Shown here piece after piece: positions 1-8,186 of a stretch of 64,000 nt of DNA; position 1 is the stretch's first letter; each line of letters starts with the position of its first letter. Under the pieces are notes generated by a model. The model saw nothing but the letters and a program-made list of their open reading frames with translations, did not search any database and was not told the origin of the DNA. The stretch is from Kitasatospora cheerisanensis KCTC 2395. Lineage in GTDB: Bacteria > Actinomycetota > Actinomycetes > Streptomycetales > Streptomycetaceae. The stretch spans positions 4,945,602-5,009,601 of the forward strand of contig NZ_KK853997.1 in assembly GCF_000696185.1 (NCBI RefSeq), written 5' to 3'. The translations under genes and the position numbers were made by a program.

Positions 1-270
1 GTAGACCATGGCCGGGTCGAGGTGCGAGAAGTCGTCGCGGTCGATCATGTTGACCGTGCCGCCCTTCTTCGCGCCGGGCTCGGCGATGGCCGGGCCCTTC
101 GAGTCTTCGGCGGTGCCGACCGAGATGGTGGTGGCGGTGACCGGAGCCTTCGAGGCACCCGTCTTCGCGCTCTCGTTCGAGTGGCCGCTGGAGCACGCCG
201 TGGTGACGGTCAGGGCCCCGGCGACCATGATGGCGGCGGCGAGCCGCGACTTGCGAGAACTCATCTTCAT
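1..270 (-). CDS. Peptide ABC transporter substrate-binding lipoprotein (partial, C-terminus off window)
   Basis: This is the first 90 codons of an extracytoplasmic solute-binding protein whose remainder lies beyond the left edge. The N-terminus has basic residues, a hydrophobic stretch and a cysteine near residue 26 (TVTTAC), which is a usable lipobox although the -3 position is not the usual leucine. After a Ser/Thr/Ala-rich linker comes KKGGTVNMIDRDDFSHLDPA, the typical first strand of family 5 (SBP_bac_5, DppA/OppA/BldKB-like) binding proteins. The start is at 270; a second ATG at 264 has a slightly better purine-rich upstream stretch. It follows the permease gene by 84 nt on the same strand, so the two are probably one peptide-uptake operon that continues leftwards. 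The peptide specificity cannot be read. Confidence 0.8.
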   Translation of the reverse strand, partial: MKMSSRKSRLAAAIMVAGALTVTTACSSGHSNESAKTGASKAPVTATTISVGTAEDSKGPAIAEPGAKKGGTVNMIDRDDFSHLDPAMVY

Positions 271-354
271 CCTGCCTGGGGTAGGTGTAGTGACTAACTG
301 CAGTGGGGTGCCCGGGGCCTGGCTTTCCCATCCCCCCGGAGTCTTGAGGGCCTG

Positions 355-1398
355 CTAGCGGTTGGCCTTGGGGTCGAACGCGTCCCGGACCGAGTCGCCG
401 AGCAGGTTGAACGCGAGAACGAAGATCACCATGGCGATGCCCGGGAAGAGCAGGAAGGTGACGTCGGTCCGCAGGTAGTCGGCCGCGCCCGCGATCATGC
501 GGCCCCAGTCGGGGACGGGCTCGCTGACACCCACGCCGAGGTAGGAGAGGCCGGCTTCGGCAGTGACGAACGCCGGGAGCGCGAGGGTGGCCTGCACCAG
601 GATCGGGGTCCACAGGTTGGGCAGGATCTCCTTGAAGATGATCCGCATCGGGCCCGCGCCGGTGACCTTGGCGGCCTCGATGAACTCCCGCTCGCGCAGG
701 GCCAGCGCGGTACCGCGCAGGATGCGGGCGAGGCCCATCCAGCCGAGCAGCGAGAGCACGATGGTCACCGCGACGAACGGCAGCCACTCGGGGATCTTCT
801 CGCCCGGCGTCACCAGCAGGCTGGTCACCACCGGCATGGTGGCGATCAGGAAGATCTGCGAGGGGAACGACATGAGCACGTCGATGACCCGGCCGATGAA
901 GAAGTCGGCCTTGCCGCCGAGGTAGCCGGCCGCGATGCCGAGCGCGACACCGATCACGGTGGTCAGCAGCGAGGTGGCGACGGCGATGATCAGCGAGGTG
1001 CGGATGCCGTAGACCAGCTGCATCATCACGTCACGGCCGAGGCCCGGCTCCAGGCCGAACCAGAAGTCGCCGCTCATGCCGCCGTTGGGGGCCACCGGAA
1101 GTCCGGAGTCGGTCAGCAGCGTCGGGTCGTTCTGGCCGTAGTGGGTCTGCGGGTCCTTGCCGTAGATCATCGAGATGACCGGAGCGAGGATCGCCACCAG
1201 CACGAAGAACAGCACCACGCAGGCGCTCACCACGCCGGTGCGGTCGCGGAGGAAGCGGCGCCACATCAGCTTCCCGGGAGAGAGGCCGCGGAAGCCGGGA
1301 TCGGCGGGCGCGTCGGCCGAGGCGTTGTCCGCGAGGTCCGACGTGGACCCGGGACGGGAGGTGTCCCCGTCCGTCGTGGCCCCAGTAGGCGTCGTCAT
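355..1398 (-). CDS. Peptide ABC transporter permease, DppC/OppC type
   Basis: This is an inner-membrane permease subunit of a di/oligopeptide importer, 347 aa from the ATG at 1398, which has GGGAG upstream. A longer open frame runs to 1539 but its extra residues look non-coding. The N-terminal 45 residues are hydrophilic, followed by a first transmembrane helix (VLFFVLVAILAPVISM) as in the OppC_N domain. A periplasmic loop and about five further helices of the BPD_transp_1 fold follow. The cytoplasmic EAA loop that docks on the ATPase is visible (EREFIEAAKVTGAGPMRII). It sits upstream of the partial binding protein, an order known for Streptomyces peptide permeases (permease, binding protein, permease, two ATPases). 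It could belong to a Bld-K-like or a general peptide importer; I cannot tell which. Confidence 0.9.
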   Translation of the reverse strand: MTTPTGATTDGDTSRPGSTSDLADNASADAPADPGFRGLSPGKLMWRRFLRDRTGVVSACVVLFFVLVAILAPVISMIYGKDPQTHYGQNDPTLLTDSGLPVAPNGGMSGDFWFGLEPGLGRDVMMQLVYGIRTSLIIAVATSLLTTVIGVALGIAAGYLGGKADFFIGRVIDVLMSFPSQIFLIATMPVVTSLLVTPGEKIPEWLPFVAVTIVLSLLGWMGLARILRGTALALREREFIEAAKVTGAGPMRIIFKEILPNLWTPILVQATLALPAFVTAEAGLSYLGVGVSEPVPDWGRMIAGAADYLRTDVTFLLFPGIAMVIFVLAFNLLGDSVRDAFDPKANR

Positions 1399-1483
1399 GG
1401 TGCTAAAGCTCCCGACCGTGGTCCGTGCAGAAGCAAGGAGTAAGAACTTGGATGAATGGACTCTTGCAAGTCGTTTATCGAAC

Positions 1484-1566
1484 GTCAAGAGTTCCTCAGT
1501 TGTCGAGCGCCCATTTCCTGCTTCGTGCTGGAATGTCAACCACTTTGTAGTTCCTGAACTCTTGAC
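1484..1566. repeat. Separated 11-bp inverted repeat
   Basis: GTCAAGAGTTC at 1484-1494 recurs as its exact reverse complement at 1556-1566, with 61 nt between. Each arm contains a TTGAC-like -35 motif reading outwards. It may be a paired operator or two opposed promoter elements 90-160 bp upstream of the permease start. The repeat is seen; any function is inferred. Confidence 0.5.
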
Positions 1567-1744
1567 AGCGCTCGACCGAGACGGTCAAAACCGGACAAAC
1601 GCGTGCAAGGCTCGTTCACCTGTCCGTAACGATGCACGGTCAGGTCCGCTATCAGGACGGCGAGTTCGGGAGGCCGGCCGCACGACGCGCGTAGACAGCG
1701 TGTCCGTTTTGGCGCTCTTCGGCGGAATTGGGATCGACAATTGA

Positions 1745-1763
1745 GTGTCCGATTATCGGACAC
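1745..1763. promoter_or_regulatory. Perfect 19-bp operator-like palindrome
   Basis: The arms GTGTCCGA and TCGGACAC are exact reverse complements around a TTA centre. A half-site GTGTCCG lies 45 bp away at 1700-1706. Size and symmetry fit a dimeric repressor such as a TetR- or GntR-family protein. It lies between two peptide-transport genes, 347 nt upstream of the permease start and 120 nt downstream of the other binding protein. The binding protein is unknown. A weak terminator role for the upstream gene is the alternative, but there is no T-tract. Confidence 0.45.
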
Positions 1764-1882
1764 CTGCGTTTTCGGGCATGGCGGAGCGAATTCACGGGTA
1801 GGGGTCACCCAATTCGGGCGGCAGGCTCGCCGCCGGGCGTCTGGCAATTTCCCGCCAATGGCGAGACTTCGCCGCCCGGGTG

Positions 1883-3607
1883 TTACTTCAGCAGCCCGAT
1901 GTTCTCGTAGACGAGGTCGCCGAGCCCGGCCGCGCCGATGTTGGCGAGGTCCTTGCGCACCCCGTAGATGGCCGGCCGCTGGTACAGCGGAACCAGGCCG
2001 GCCACCTCCCACGCCTCGGCGTCCGCCCGGTTGAGCGCCGCCGTCTCGTCCTCGACGGTGTCCGCCTTGGCGGCCTCCGCCATCGCCTTGTCGAGCGCCT
2101 TGCTGCCGACCTGGGACCAGTTGGCGCCGGAGTCCTGCTGGAAGGTGCTGATCGAGTTGGAGACCGGGAAGGGGGTGCCCATCAGGGCGAACGCGGTCAG
2201 GTCGAAGTCGTGCTTGTTCACGTGGCCGTCGAAGAACTCGCCGGCCGGCACGGTCTGCACCGTGACCTTCACCCCGATCTGCCCCAGCATCCGGGTGACC
2301 AGCGCGCTCTCGTTGGCGGCCAGGTTGTTGTCGGCCGGCGCCACGAACCGCAGCGCCAGCTCCTTGCCGTCCTTGGTGCGGACGCCCGAGGGCCCGAGCT
2401 TCCAGCCCAGCGAGTCGAGGGACGCCTTCGCGGCGTCGGGGTCGAAGCGGCTCAGGCCGTTCGAGTTGTCCTGGTAGCCGTGCTGGGACGGCACCAGGAA
2501 GTGGTTGTTCATCGGCACGTACGGCCAGTCCAGGCCGGTCAGGTCGGTCCGGGTGATCTCCGCCCGGTCGATCGCCTGGATCAGCGCCTGACGGACCTTC
2601 GGATCGGTGAGCAGCGGGCTGCGGCCGTTCAGCACCAGGTGCCGCAGGTTCGGCCCGCCGGCCCGGCGCGCCTCCGCTCCCGCGGTCGACCTGATGATCC
2701 GGTAGCCCTCGGTGTTGGGGCCGTTGTTGTAGTAGTCGACCTCGCCGTTCGCGAAGGCCTGCGGCATCCGGCCGGTGTCGTACGCCTTGAAGACGATCCG
2801 GTCCAGCATCGGCCGGTCGCCCCACCAGCCCGGGTCGGCGACCACCGTGACGGTGCGGGCCGCCGGGTCCATCCGCTCCACCTTGAACGGCCCGGCGGTG
2901 ACCGGGAACCCGCTCTTGAAGGAGGTGTTGAACAGCTCCGGGGTGGCGACGTACTTCGCGGGCAGCAGCGGGGCGTTGCCGGCGTTGTTGAACATCGCCT
3001 GCCACTCCGAGTACGGCTCCCGGAAGGTCATCACGGCCTGGTGGTCGTCCTGGCCGCGGACCACGCTCTCCACCTGGTCGAAGCCGTTGCTGGAGGCGGT
3101 CCTGAAGGCCGGGTCCTGGCCGTTCAGCGCCCGCCAGTCGGCCTCCAGGTCGCGCCAGGTGATCGGGGTGCCGTCCGACCAGTGGGCCTTCGGGTTGAGC
3201 GTCCACACCACGGTCTGCTTGCCCTGCCGCAGCTCGCTCGTCACGTCGGACAGGTAGGCCGGGTTGGGGGTCTGCACGCCGCCCGCGTCGGAGCGCCAGA
3301 AGGTCGGCAGCAGCGCCTTGACGACGTCGATGGTGGAGGCCTCGGAGCCGTCCGCCTGCACCGGGTTCCACTGGCCGGAGTACTGGTCGATCGCCCAGTT
3401 CAGGGTGCCGCCCTGACGGAGTGCCGTACGGGGCTTCGCGTTCAGCGCCTGCTGGGTCATCCGCGGGGCGTCGCCGCCCGCCGCGGAGCCGCCGGCCGGC
3501 TGCTCGGTGGAGGCGCAGGAGCACAGGGCGAAGGACAGTGCCGCCACCGAGGCGATCACGGCGAGCGGGTGGCGACTTCTCTGTACGGGTCTCGGCACGC
3601 GGCACAT
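1883..3607 (-). CDS. ABC transporter family substrate-binding lipoprotein (SBP_bac_5)
   Basis: This is a 574-residue solute-binding protein of the peptide/nickel family. It has a lipoprotein signal: basic start, hydrophobic core (LAVIASVAALSFALCSC) and lipobox cysteine near residue 31. The mature chain begins with a Gly/Ser/Ala linker, followed by GGTLNWAIDQYSGQWNPVQ, the family 5 entry strand. Conserved later elements such as HWSDGTPITWRDLEADW and VRQALIQAIDR are the usual signatures. Length fits the family (500-600 aa). The start is uncertain: the ATG at 3607 lacks a clear Shine-Dalgarno and a GTG three codons later is possible. It is separated from the permease by 484 nt, so it may be its own transcription unit or an accessory receptor for the same importer. 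Confidence 0.88.
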   Translation of the reverse strand: MCRVPRPVQRSRHPLAVIASVAALSFALCSCASTEQPAGGSAAGGDAPRMTQQALNAKPRTALRQGGTLNWAIDQYSGQWNPVQADGSEASTIDVVKALLPTFWRSDAGGVQTPNPAYLSDVTSELRQGKQTVVWTLNPKAHWSDGTPITWRDLEADWRALNGQDPAFRTASSNGFDQVESVVRGQDDHQAVMTFREPYSEWQAMFNNAGNAPLLPAKYVATPELFNTSFKSGFPVTAGPFKVERMDPAARTVTVVADPGWWGDRPMLDRIVFKAYDTGRMPQAFANGEVDYYNNGPNTEGYRIIRSTAGAEARRAGGPNLRHLVLNGRSPLLTDPKVRQALIQAIDRAEITRTDLTGLDWPYVPMNNHFLVPSQHGYQDNSNGLSRFDPDAAKASLDSLGWKLGPSGVRTKDGKELALRFVAPADNNLAANESALVTRMLGQIGVKVTVQTVPAGEFFDGHVNKHDFDLTAFALMGTPFPVSNSISTFQQDSGANWSQVGSKALDKAMAEAAKADTVEDETAALNRADAEAWEVAGLVPLYQRPAIYGVRKDLANIGAAGLGDLVYENIGLLK

Positions 3608-3739
3608 CTTGCGTACCGGCGAGACGGCTTGTCGACCTGCGGCCGATCAAGTCTTGATAACGCGGCGCGGCCCCCGGCGGCACCGCCCGGTTCGTCCCGT
3701 TCTGCGACGCCATTGGCGAGGATCCGCCAGCACGCCGAA

Positions 3740-3769
3740 GGCCGGGGCGCCGGCAGCGGCGCCCCGGCC
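3740..3769 (-). terminator. Rho-independent-like hairpin after the PG_binding_4 gene
   Basis: A perfect 12-bp stem (GGCCGGGGCGCC / GGCGCCCCGGCC) with a 6-nt loop lies 23 nt beyond the stop codon at 3792. It lacks a clear T-tract, as is common in streptomycetes. Confidence 0.6.
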
Positions 3770-3791
3770 CGGGCCGGGTGTTGACGGAGGA

Positions 3792-6047
3792 TCAGGCCGG
3801 GAACTTGAAGACCCGCTCGCGGCCCGTCTTGGCGACGGTCTGGCCGATCGCGTCCGCCACGTCCTGGGCGGTGATCGGCGAGGACTGGCCGCCCTTGGTG
3901 GTCTTCACCTTGTCGAAGGTGGGGCCGATGAACGTCGCCAGGACGTTCAGGTCCCACTTCAGGACGATCTGGCCGGAGGCGTCCGGGGCCAGCACCAGCG
4001 CCCGCGCCGCCGTCTTCGCACCGAAGTTGAACTGCTTGCCGCCCGCGAGGACGGTGATGTTGCCCGCCATCACCTGCTTGCCGAGGCCGTCCGCCGCGGC
4101 CTGCAGCGCGTCCTGGCCGACCTTCGGCCGGGCGTCGGCCAGCGGCAGCGCCACCTCGGCGTCCGGCTTGCCGGCCGCGCGGTCCCGGTAGGACTGCTCG
4201 ACCTTGTCGGCGGCCGACGCCGAGTCCAGCCCTGCCCGGCCTTGCCCGGCACGACCTCCGGGGCGCCCGCCTCGGTGAAGCGGACGTAGCCCTCCTGGAG
4301 GCCCTGCCCGGACTTCGCGGCCAGGTCGTCCAGCGCGGCCTTCAGCTTCGCCTTGTCGATCCGCACCTGCGGCTCGACGGCCTTGCCGCTGCCGGTCAGC
4401 GAGGAGAGCACCTCGACCGGGTTGTAGCTGTGCTTGGTCAGCGCGTCCACGGTCGCCGTGGTGTCGAAGCTCAGGCCCGCGCTGGCCGGGTCCAGGGTCA
4501 CCGCCTGGTCGCCGATCTTCAGCCGCAGCGGCTGCTGCCCGGTCTTGCCGACCGAGCCGTCCAGCGCCGTCACCGCCTGGTCGCGGGAGTCGCCGCCGAT
4601 GTCGGTGCCGAGCACCGTGGTGCCCTTGGGGATGTCGGACTGATTCATCATCAGGCCCGCGCCGTACGCGGCCGCGCCCAGGAACAGCACGCCGCCCGCG
4701 CCCGTCACCAGCAGCTTGCGGGCCCGCCCGCCGCCGCTGCGGGCCGCCGGCTTCGCGGCGGCGGGGGCGGCGGCCGGGGCCTCGGCGGCCCCGTCCGCGG
4801 CCGGCGCCGGGCCGGCCGGGGTCTCGCGCTTGGGCGTCGCGGCCCGCGGGCCGCCGGGGAACGGCTGCGCCTCGGGCAGGTCGGCGAACCGGCCGCCGCC
4901 GTTGCCGGCGCCGGCGGCCGGACGGGGACGGTCGGCGGCGAACGGGTCGGCCGCCGGGGCCGGGCGGGAGGCCGGCTGAGGGGCGTTCAGGAACAGTTGG
5001 GTGGTCGGCGGGTCAGCGGGTATCGAGCCGCCCGGGTGCGGCTCCTCGCCGGTGATCGGGTCGAAGCCGCCGATCTGGGTGTCCTCCGGCTCCGCGTCCG
5101 GGCCGCCGCCGTGCGCCACCGGCGCGCCGCCGAACGGGTCCCGGCCGCCCTGGAACGGGGCGCCCTGCCCGCCCGGCAGGCCGCCGTGCCCCGGCCGGGG
5201 CGCGCCCGGCGCGGGCTGCTCGGCCGCGAACGGGTCCTGCGCCGGGGCCTCGCCCTGCGGGTGCCCCGCGAACGGGTCCTGACCGGGCGCCGGCTGCTGC
5301 TGGGCGACCGGCTGCCGGTACTGCCGGTGCTGCTCGGCCGCGTACGGGTCCTGACCCGCCGTCGGCTGCTGCCCGCCGGGCGCCGGGCGGCGCTGCTGCG
5401 GCGGCCGGGGCTGCTGCTGCGCCTGCTGCTGGTGCTGCTCGGCGACGAAGGGGTCGGCCGGGGCGAACGGCGAGGCGGGGGCGCCGGACGGCCGCGGCGC
5501 GGCCTGCGGGGCACCGGACGGGCCGCCCGCGACCGGAGCGGCCGGGCCGCCTGCGGGCCCGCGGCGGGGCCGCCGCGGGCTCCTGACGGCCCTTCTGGCG
5601 GGGCTTGAACCACTCGCCGGTGGACTCCGACTCGGAGGGCTTCGGCGCGGCGGGCTCCTGCCACTCCGGCGGCAGGTTCGGCGGGGTGGCCGAGGTGCGG
5701 CCGGTGCCGGAGTCCATCACGCCGAGCACCGGGTCGCCGCCCCCGCCGCGGTGACGCGGACCGGCCGGCTCGGCGGGCTTCTCGTCCTTGACCTTGCTCT
5801 GCACCACGACCGGCGGGATCGGCCGGGAGCCGGGGATGTTGATCCGGACCCGGGTGGTCAGCGTGGTCTCCGTCTTCGGCACCTCGGCCTCGTCGGCGCG
5901 CGGGCCGGGAGCGGTCCGTGCGGCGGCCGGGTCCGGGCCAAGCCCACCGGGCAGGCCGGTGCCGTACGGCGGGGTGCCCGACGGGTACGCGTCAGGGCCG
6001 CCGCGGCGGGGCTGCGGGTGGGCGTTGTCAGATTCGCGGCTGCTCAA
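3792..6047 (-). CDS. PG_binding_4 (VanW-associated) membrane protein with long disordered N-terminus; two apparent frameshifts
   Basis: Three overlapping minus-strand frames join into one gene of about 750 aa. The N-terminal third is Pro/Ala/Gln-rich and includes a beta-like stretch (TLTTRVRINIPGSRPIPPV) and repeated DPFAAEQ-type units between about 5130 and 5500. One transmembrane helix follows (LLVTGAGGVLFLGAAAYGAG, near 4690). The extracytoplasmic part (IPKGTTVLGTDIGGDSRDQA and a later half) resembles the PG_binding_4 repeats found before VanW domains, but no VanW domain follows. The reading frame changes near 5555-5580 and again near 4224-4239, where a single base seems missing (GGGCTGGAC expected for GGCTGGAC). 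The start is uncertain: a TTG at 6047 has GGAG 10 nt upstream, and ATGs exist at 6164 and 6176. It is probably a cell-wall-associated protein of unknown role. Confidence 0.65.
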
Positions 6048-6306
6048 TGCTGCTCTGCTCCGGGTTCGCGGCCGGGCCGGCTGGGCCGTCCGCTGCGTAT
6101 GGGGCGGGGTGGGCTGCCGTACGACGGAGTCGGCGTGCGGCGGGCCGATCGGCCCCTGGGACATCAGCTGTTTCACATGTCGGCTGCGGCAACGCCCCCG
6201 TCACGCGAGTGGTGCCGAAGGTACCGTCCTGCCCGGTCGGACCGGACGGTGGGGTGGGCCCGCCGAGGCACCACCATACCGACTGCGCCTCCGGCCCGTC
6301 CGACGA

Positions 6307-6338
6307 CCGGGGGATCCCAATGGTCCGAATCCCCCCGG
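6307..6338 (-). terminator. Hairpin downstream of the DUF6113 gene
   Basis: CCGGGGGAT (6307-6315) pairs with ATCCCCCCGG (6329-6338), with one bulged base and a 13-nt loop. It lies 8 nt beyond the stop of the leftward DUF6113 gene. Confidence 0.5.
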
Positions 6339-6345
6339 TATGGCA

Positions 6346-6801
6346 CTACCGCCCGCCGCCCTTGACGGTCCGTCGGGGCTCCGGCGCCGGTACGCCGAAC
6401 AGGAACCCGGTGCGGGTCGGGAGAGTCGCGCACACCACGCCGAGCACCGAGCCGCCGAACAGGTAGGCGTAGGCCGTCCCGGTCGCCGACAGCACCAAGT
6501 CGCCCTCCGGACGGGGCGCCAGCAGCACCGCGAGGACCAGGAACCAGCCGGCCAGCGGGGCGCCCGCGCCCAGCTTGGTGCCGGTCGCCCGCAGGCCGCC
6601 GTAGAACAGGCCGCCGCAGGCCAGCAGGGCGATCAGCACGCCCAGCGGGGCCCACAGGGTCTGCACGAAAGCTCCGCACACCGAGACCGCCGCGCCCAGC
6701 AGGAACAGCAGCACGTACGCGGCGATCCGCAGGCCGCGCGGCGGCATCGGCTCGGCGAGGCGGTCCTCGCGGGTGCCGAGGAAGGGGTGCAGGAACTTCA
6801 C
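6346..6801 (-). CDS. DUF6113 family membrane protein
   Basis: A 151-aa integral membrane protein with about four hydrophobic helices (for example YVLLFLLGAAVSVCGAFV and LGVLIALLACGGLFYGGL). Its GTG start at 6801 overlaps the mshB stop in a GTGA arrangement, so it is almost certainly translationally coupled to mshB. Streptomycete proteins of this size and position after mshB are grouped as DUF6113, with no known function. The C-terminus is basic (PEPRRTVKGGGR). The coupling hints at a link with mycothiol metabolism or only shared expression; nothing in the sequence shows an enzyme motif. Confidence 0.8.
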   Translation of the reverse strand: MKFLHPFLGTREDRLAEPMPPRGLRIAAYVLLFLLGAAVSVCGAFVQTLWAPLGVLIALLACGGLFYGGLRATGTKLGAGAPLAGWFLVLAVLLAPRPEGDLVLSATGTAYAYLFGGSVLGVVCATLPTRTGFLFGVPAPEPRRTVKGGGR

Positions 6802-7685
6802 CGGGCCACCCCGGCGAACAGGTCGGTCTCCGGGCCGTCCGGGCCGGGCGTGCCGCGGACCAGCTGGTAGTACTCGGAGGCGATCAGCGGCTGGCCCAGC
6901 TCGTTGCTGAGCGCGAAGTGGTTCCCGTCGACCACGATCTGGGTGGCGTGGGCCCGCATCGCGGCGGCCTTCGCCCCGACGTACGCCGCGTTGTCGAGCG
7001 CCGTGGTGACGACCTCGTCGTCCACCACGCCGGGGATCTGGTCGACCGGCGCGACACCCTTGAACGGGGCGTCGGCCGCGGTCCGGCGCAGCCCGGCCTC
7101 GATCACCGAGCGCGGCATCCGGTTGTAGTAGACCTTGGCGATCCGCCATGCCGGGCCCAGCTCCGGGCGGAACGCCGGGTCGGCGGCCAGCTCGTGGCCG
7201 CGCAGCGCCACCCGGTGCGCCTGGATGTGGTCGGGGTGGCCGTAGCCGCCCTGCTCGTCGTAGGTGACCAGCACCTGCGGGCGGACCTCGCGGATCACCG
7301 CGACCAGGTGGCCGGCCGCCTCGTCCACGTCGGCCTGCCAGAAGCAGGCGGGGTTCTCGTTGTCCGGGACGCCCATCATCCCGGAGTCCCGGTAGCGGCC
7401 CGCGCCGCCCAGGAAACGGTGGTCGGTGACCCCCAGCTCGCGCATCGCGGCGGCCAGTTCGTTGATCCGGTGGGCGCCGAGGGTGTCGTCCCAGCCCTGC
7501 GCCAGGTGCGCCAGCTCCGGCGGGATCACCTCGCCGCCCTCGCCGAGGGTGCAGGTCACCAGCGTGACCCGGACGCCCTCGGCAGCGTAACGCGCCATGG
7601 TGGAGCCGTTGTTGATCGACTCGTCGTCGGGATGGGCGTGCACCAGCAGCAGTCCGCGCGCGTCGGCCGGAGGTACGGAGGTCAT
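6798..7685 (-). CDS. mshB: N-acetyl-1-D-myo-inositol-2-amino-2-deoxy-alpha-D-glucopyranoside deacetylase
   Basis: MshB is a zinc hydrolase that deacetylates GlcNAc-inositol, the second committed step of mycothiol biosynthesis in the cytoplasm. The 295-aa length is typical. The PIG-L/LmbE metal motif HPDDE is at residues 18-22 and the third ligand lies in GHPDHIQAH (His150-His153). By analogy with the M. tuberculosis enzyme, His18, Asp21 and His153 should bind zinc and Asp20 act as the base. The gene is followed in a GTGA overlap by a DUF6113 gene. A TAAGCT hexamer ends 7 nt before the ATG, so the mRNA is probably leaderless. Confidence 0.95.
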   Translation of the reverse strand: MTSVPPADARGLLLVHAHPDDESINNGSTMARYAAEGVRVTLVTCTLGEGGEVIPPELAHLAQGWDDTLGAHRINELAAAMRELGVTDHRFLGGAGRYRDSGMMGVPDNENPACFWQADVDEAAGHLVAVIREVRPQVLVTYDEQGGYGHPDHIQAHRVALRGHELAADPAFRPELGPAWRIAKVYYNRMPRSVIEAGLRRTAADAPFKGVAPVDQIPGVVDDEVVTTALDNAAYVGAKAAAMRAHATQIVVDGNHFALSNELGQPLIASEYYQLVRGTPGPDGPETDLFAGVAR

Positions 7686-7692
7686 GCCCGGC

Positions 7693-7698
7693 AGCTTA
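7693..7698 (-). promoter_or_regulatory. -10 element of a probable leaderless mshB transcript
   Basis: TAAGCT on the minus strand lies 7 nt before the mshB ATG, and no Shine-Dalgarno is present. That spacing places transcription initiation at or next to the start codon. No strong -35 is visible. Confidence 0.5.
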
Positions 7699-7732
7699 CG
7701 GCCTGCCCGGGAGCGACTCCCGGACAGGCCGT
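7698..7732 (-). terminator. Hairpin after the 64-aa membrane protein gene
   Basis: ACGGCCTG and CCGGGAG pair with CTCCCGG and CAGGCCGT around a 3-nt loop, with one internal mismatch. It lies 20 nt beyond the stop at 7752 and directly abuts the putative mshB -10 hexamer, so it insulates mshB from the upstream gene. Confidence 0.65.
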
Positions 7733-7751
7733 GACGGGGCGCGGCGGGCGG

Positions 7752-7946
7752 TCAGAGCTTCAGTTCGTTGATCATCCCGGCCAGGTTGGCCGTCACCTGT
7801 TGGATCGACGGCGCGATCGAGCTGGACGCCAGCAGGAAGCCGAGCAGGGCGCACACCAGTGCGTGGCTCAGCTTCAGGCTCGACCGGCGGACCAGTACGC
7901 AGACCACGACCAGCATGAACACAACGGCGGAGACGGACAGAGCCAT
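7752..7946 (-). CDS. Small two-helix membrane protein (hypothetical)
   Basis: A 64-aa protein with two hydrophobic segments: VSAVVFMLVVVCVLVRR at the N-terminus and LVCALLGFLLASSSIAP in the middle. A short amphipathic tail follows (IQQVTANLAGMINELKL). The positively charged RRSSLK loop suggests both ends face outwards. Upstream of the ATG at 7946 is GGGAAAGGG, a plausible ribosome site. It resembles small conserved streptomycete membrane proteins of unknown function. It is transcribed away from the S9 peptidase gene and is flanked by a good terminator. Confidence 0.7.
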   Translation of the reverse strand: MALSVSAVVFMLVVVCVLVRRSSLKLSHALVCALLGFLLASSSIAPSIQQVTANLAGMINELKL

Positions 7947-8173
7947 GACGGGTCACCCTTTCCCGGGTGCGCCGCACCCGAGGGGGCGGCGAGCGGAACG
8001 ATGGGTCCACTGATACCCGATCGGTGACCTCCGGATGACGTACCGTGACCCCGCCGGGGGTGTCGCGGCGCCCCGCCGGGGTACTGCGCCGCCGGTCAGG
8101 GGCGGTCCGAACGGCGGTACGCCGCAGTTCGGGCGGGCTGCGCCGAACGAGTGAGCGACCGTCGGCCAGGCCG

Positions 8174-8179
8174 TAGGGT
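8174..8179 (+). promoter_or_regulatory. -10 element of a probable leaderless S9 peptidase transcript
   Basis: TAGGGT is followed by 7 nt and then the ATG at 8187. No Shine-Dalgarno is present. Confidence 0.5.
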
Positions 8180-8186
8180 CGGCGGC

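Larger units (their letters stand above)
1399..1882. other. Intergenic region upstream of the peptide permease operon
   Basis: This 484-nt stretch has no convincing gene. It is visibly more AT-rich than its surroundings and should carry the promoter of the leftward permease operon. Minus-strand TTGAC-type hexamers occur at 1483-1488 and 1534-1539, but no well-spaced TANNNT partner is clear. It also holds an inverted repeat (1484-1566) and a 19-bp palindrome (1745-1763), listed separately. GTGTCCG recurs at 1700-1706. Confidence 0.6.
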
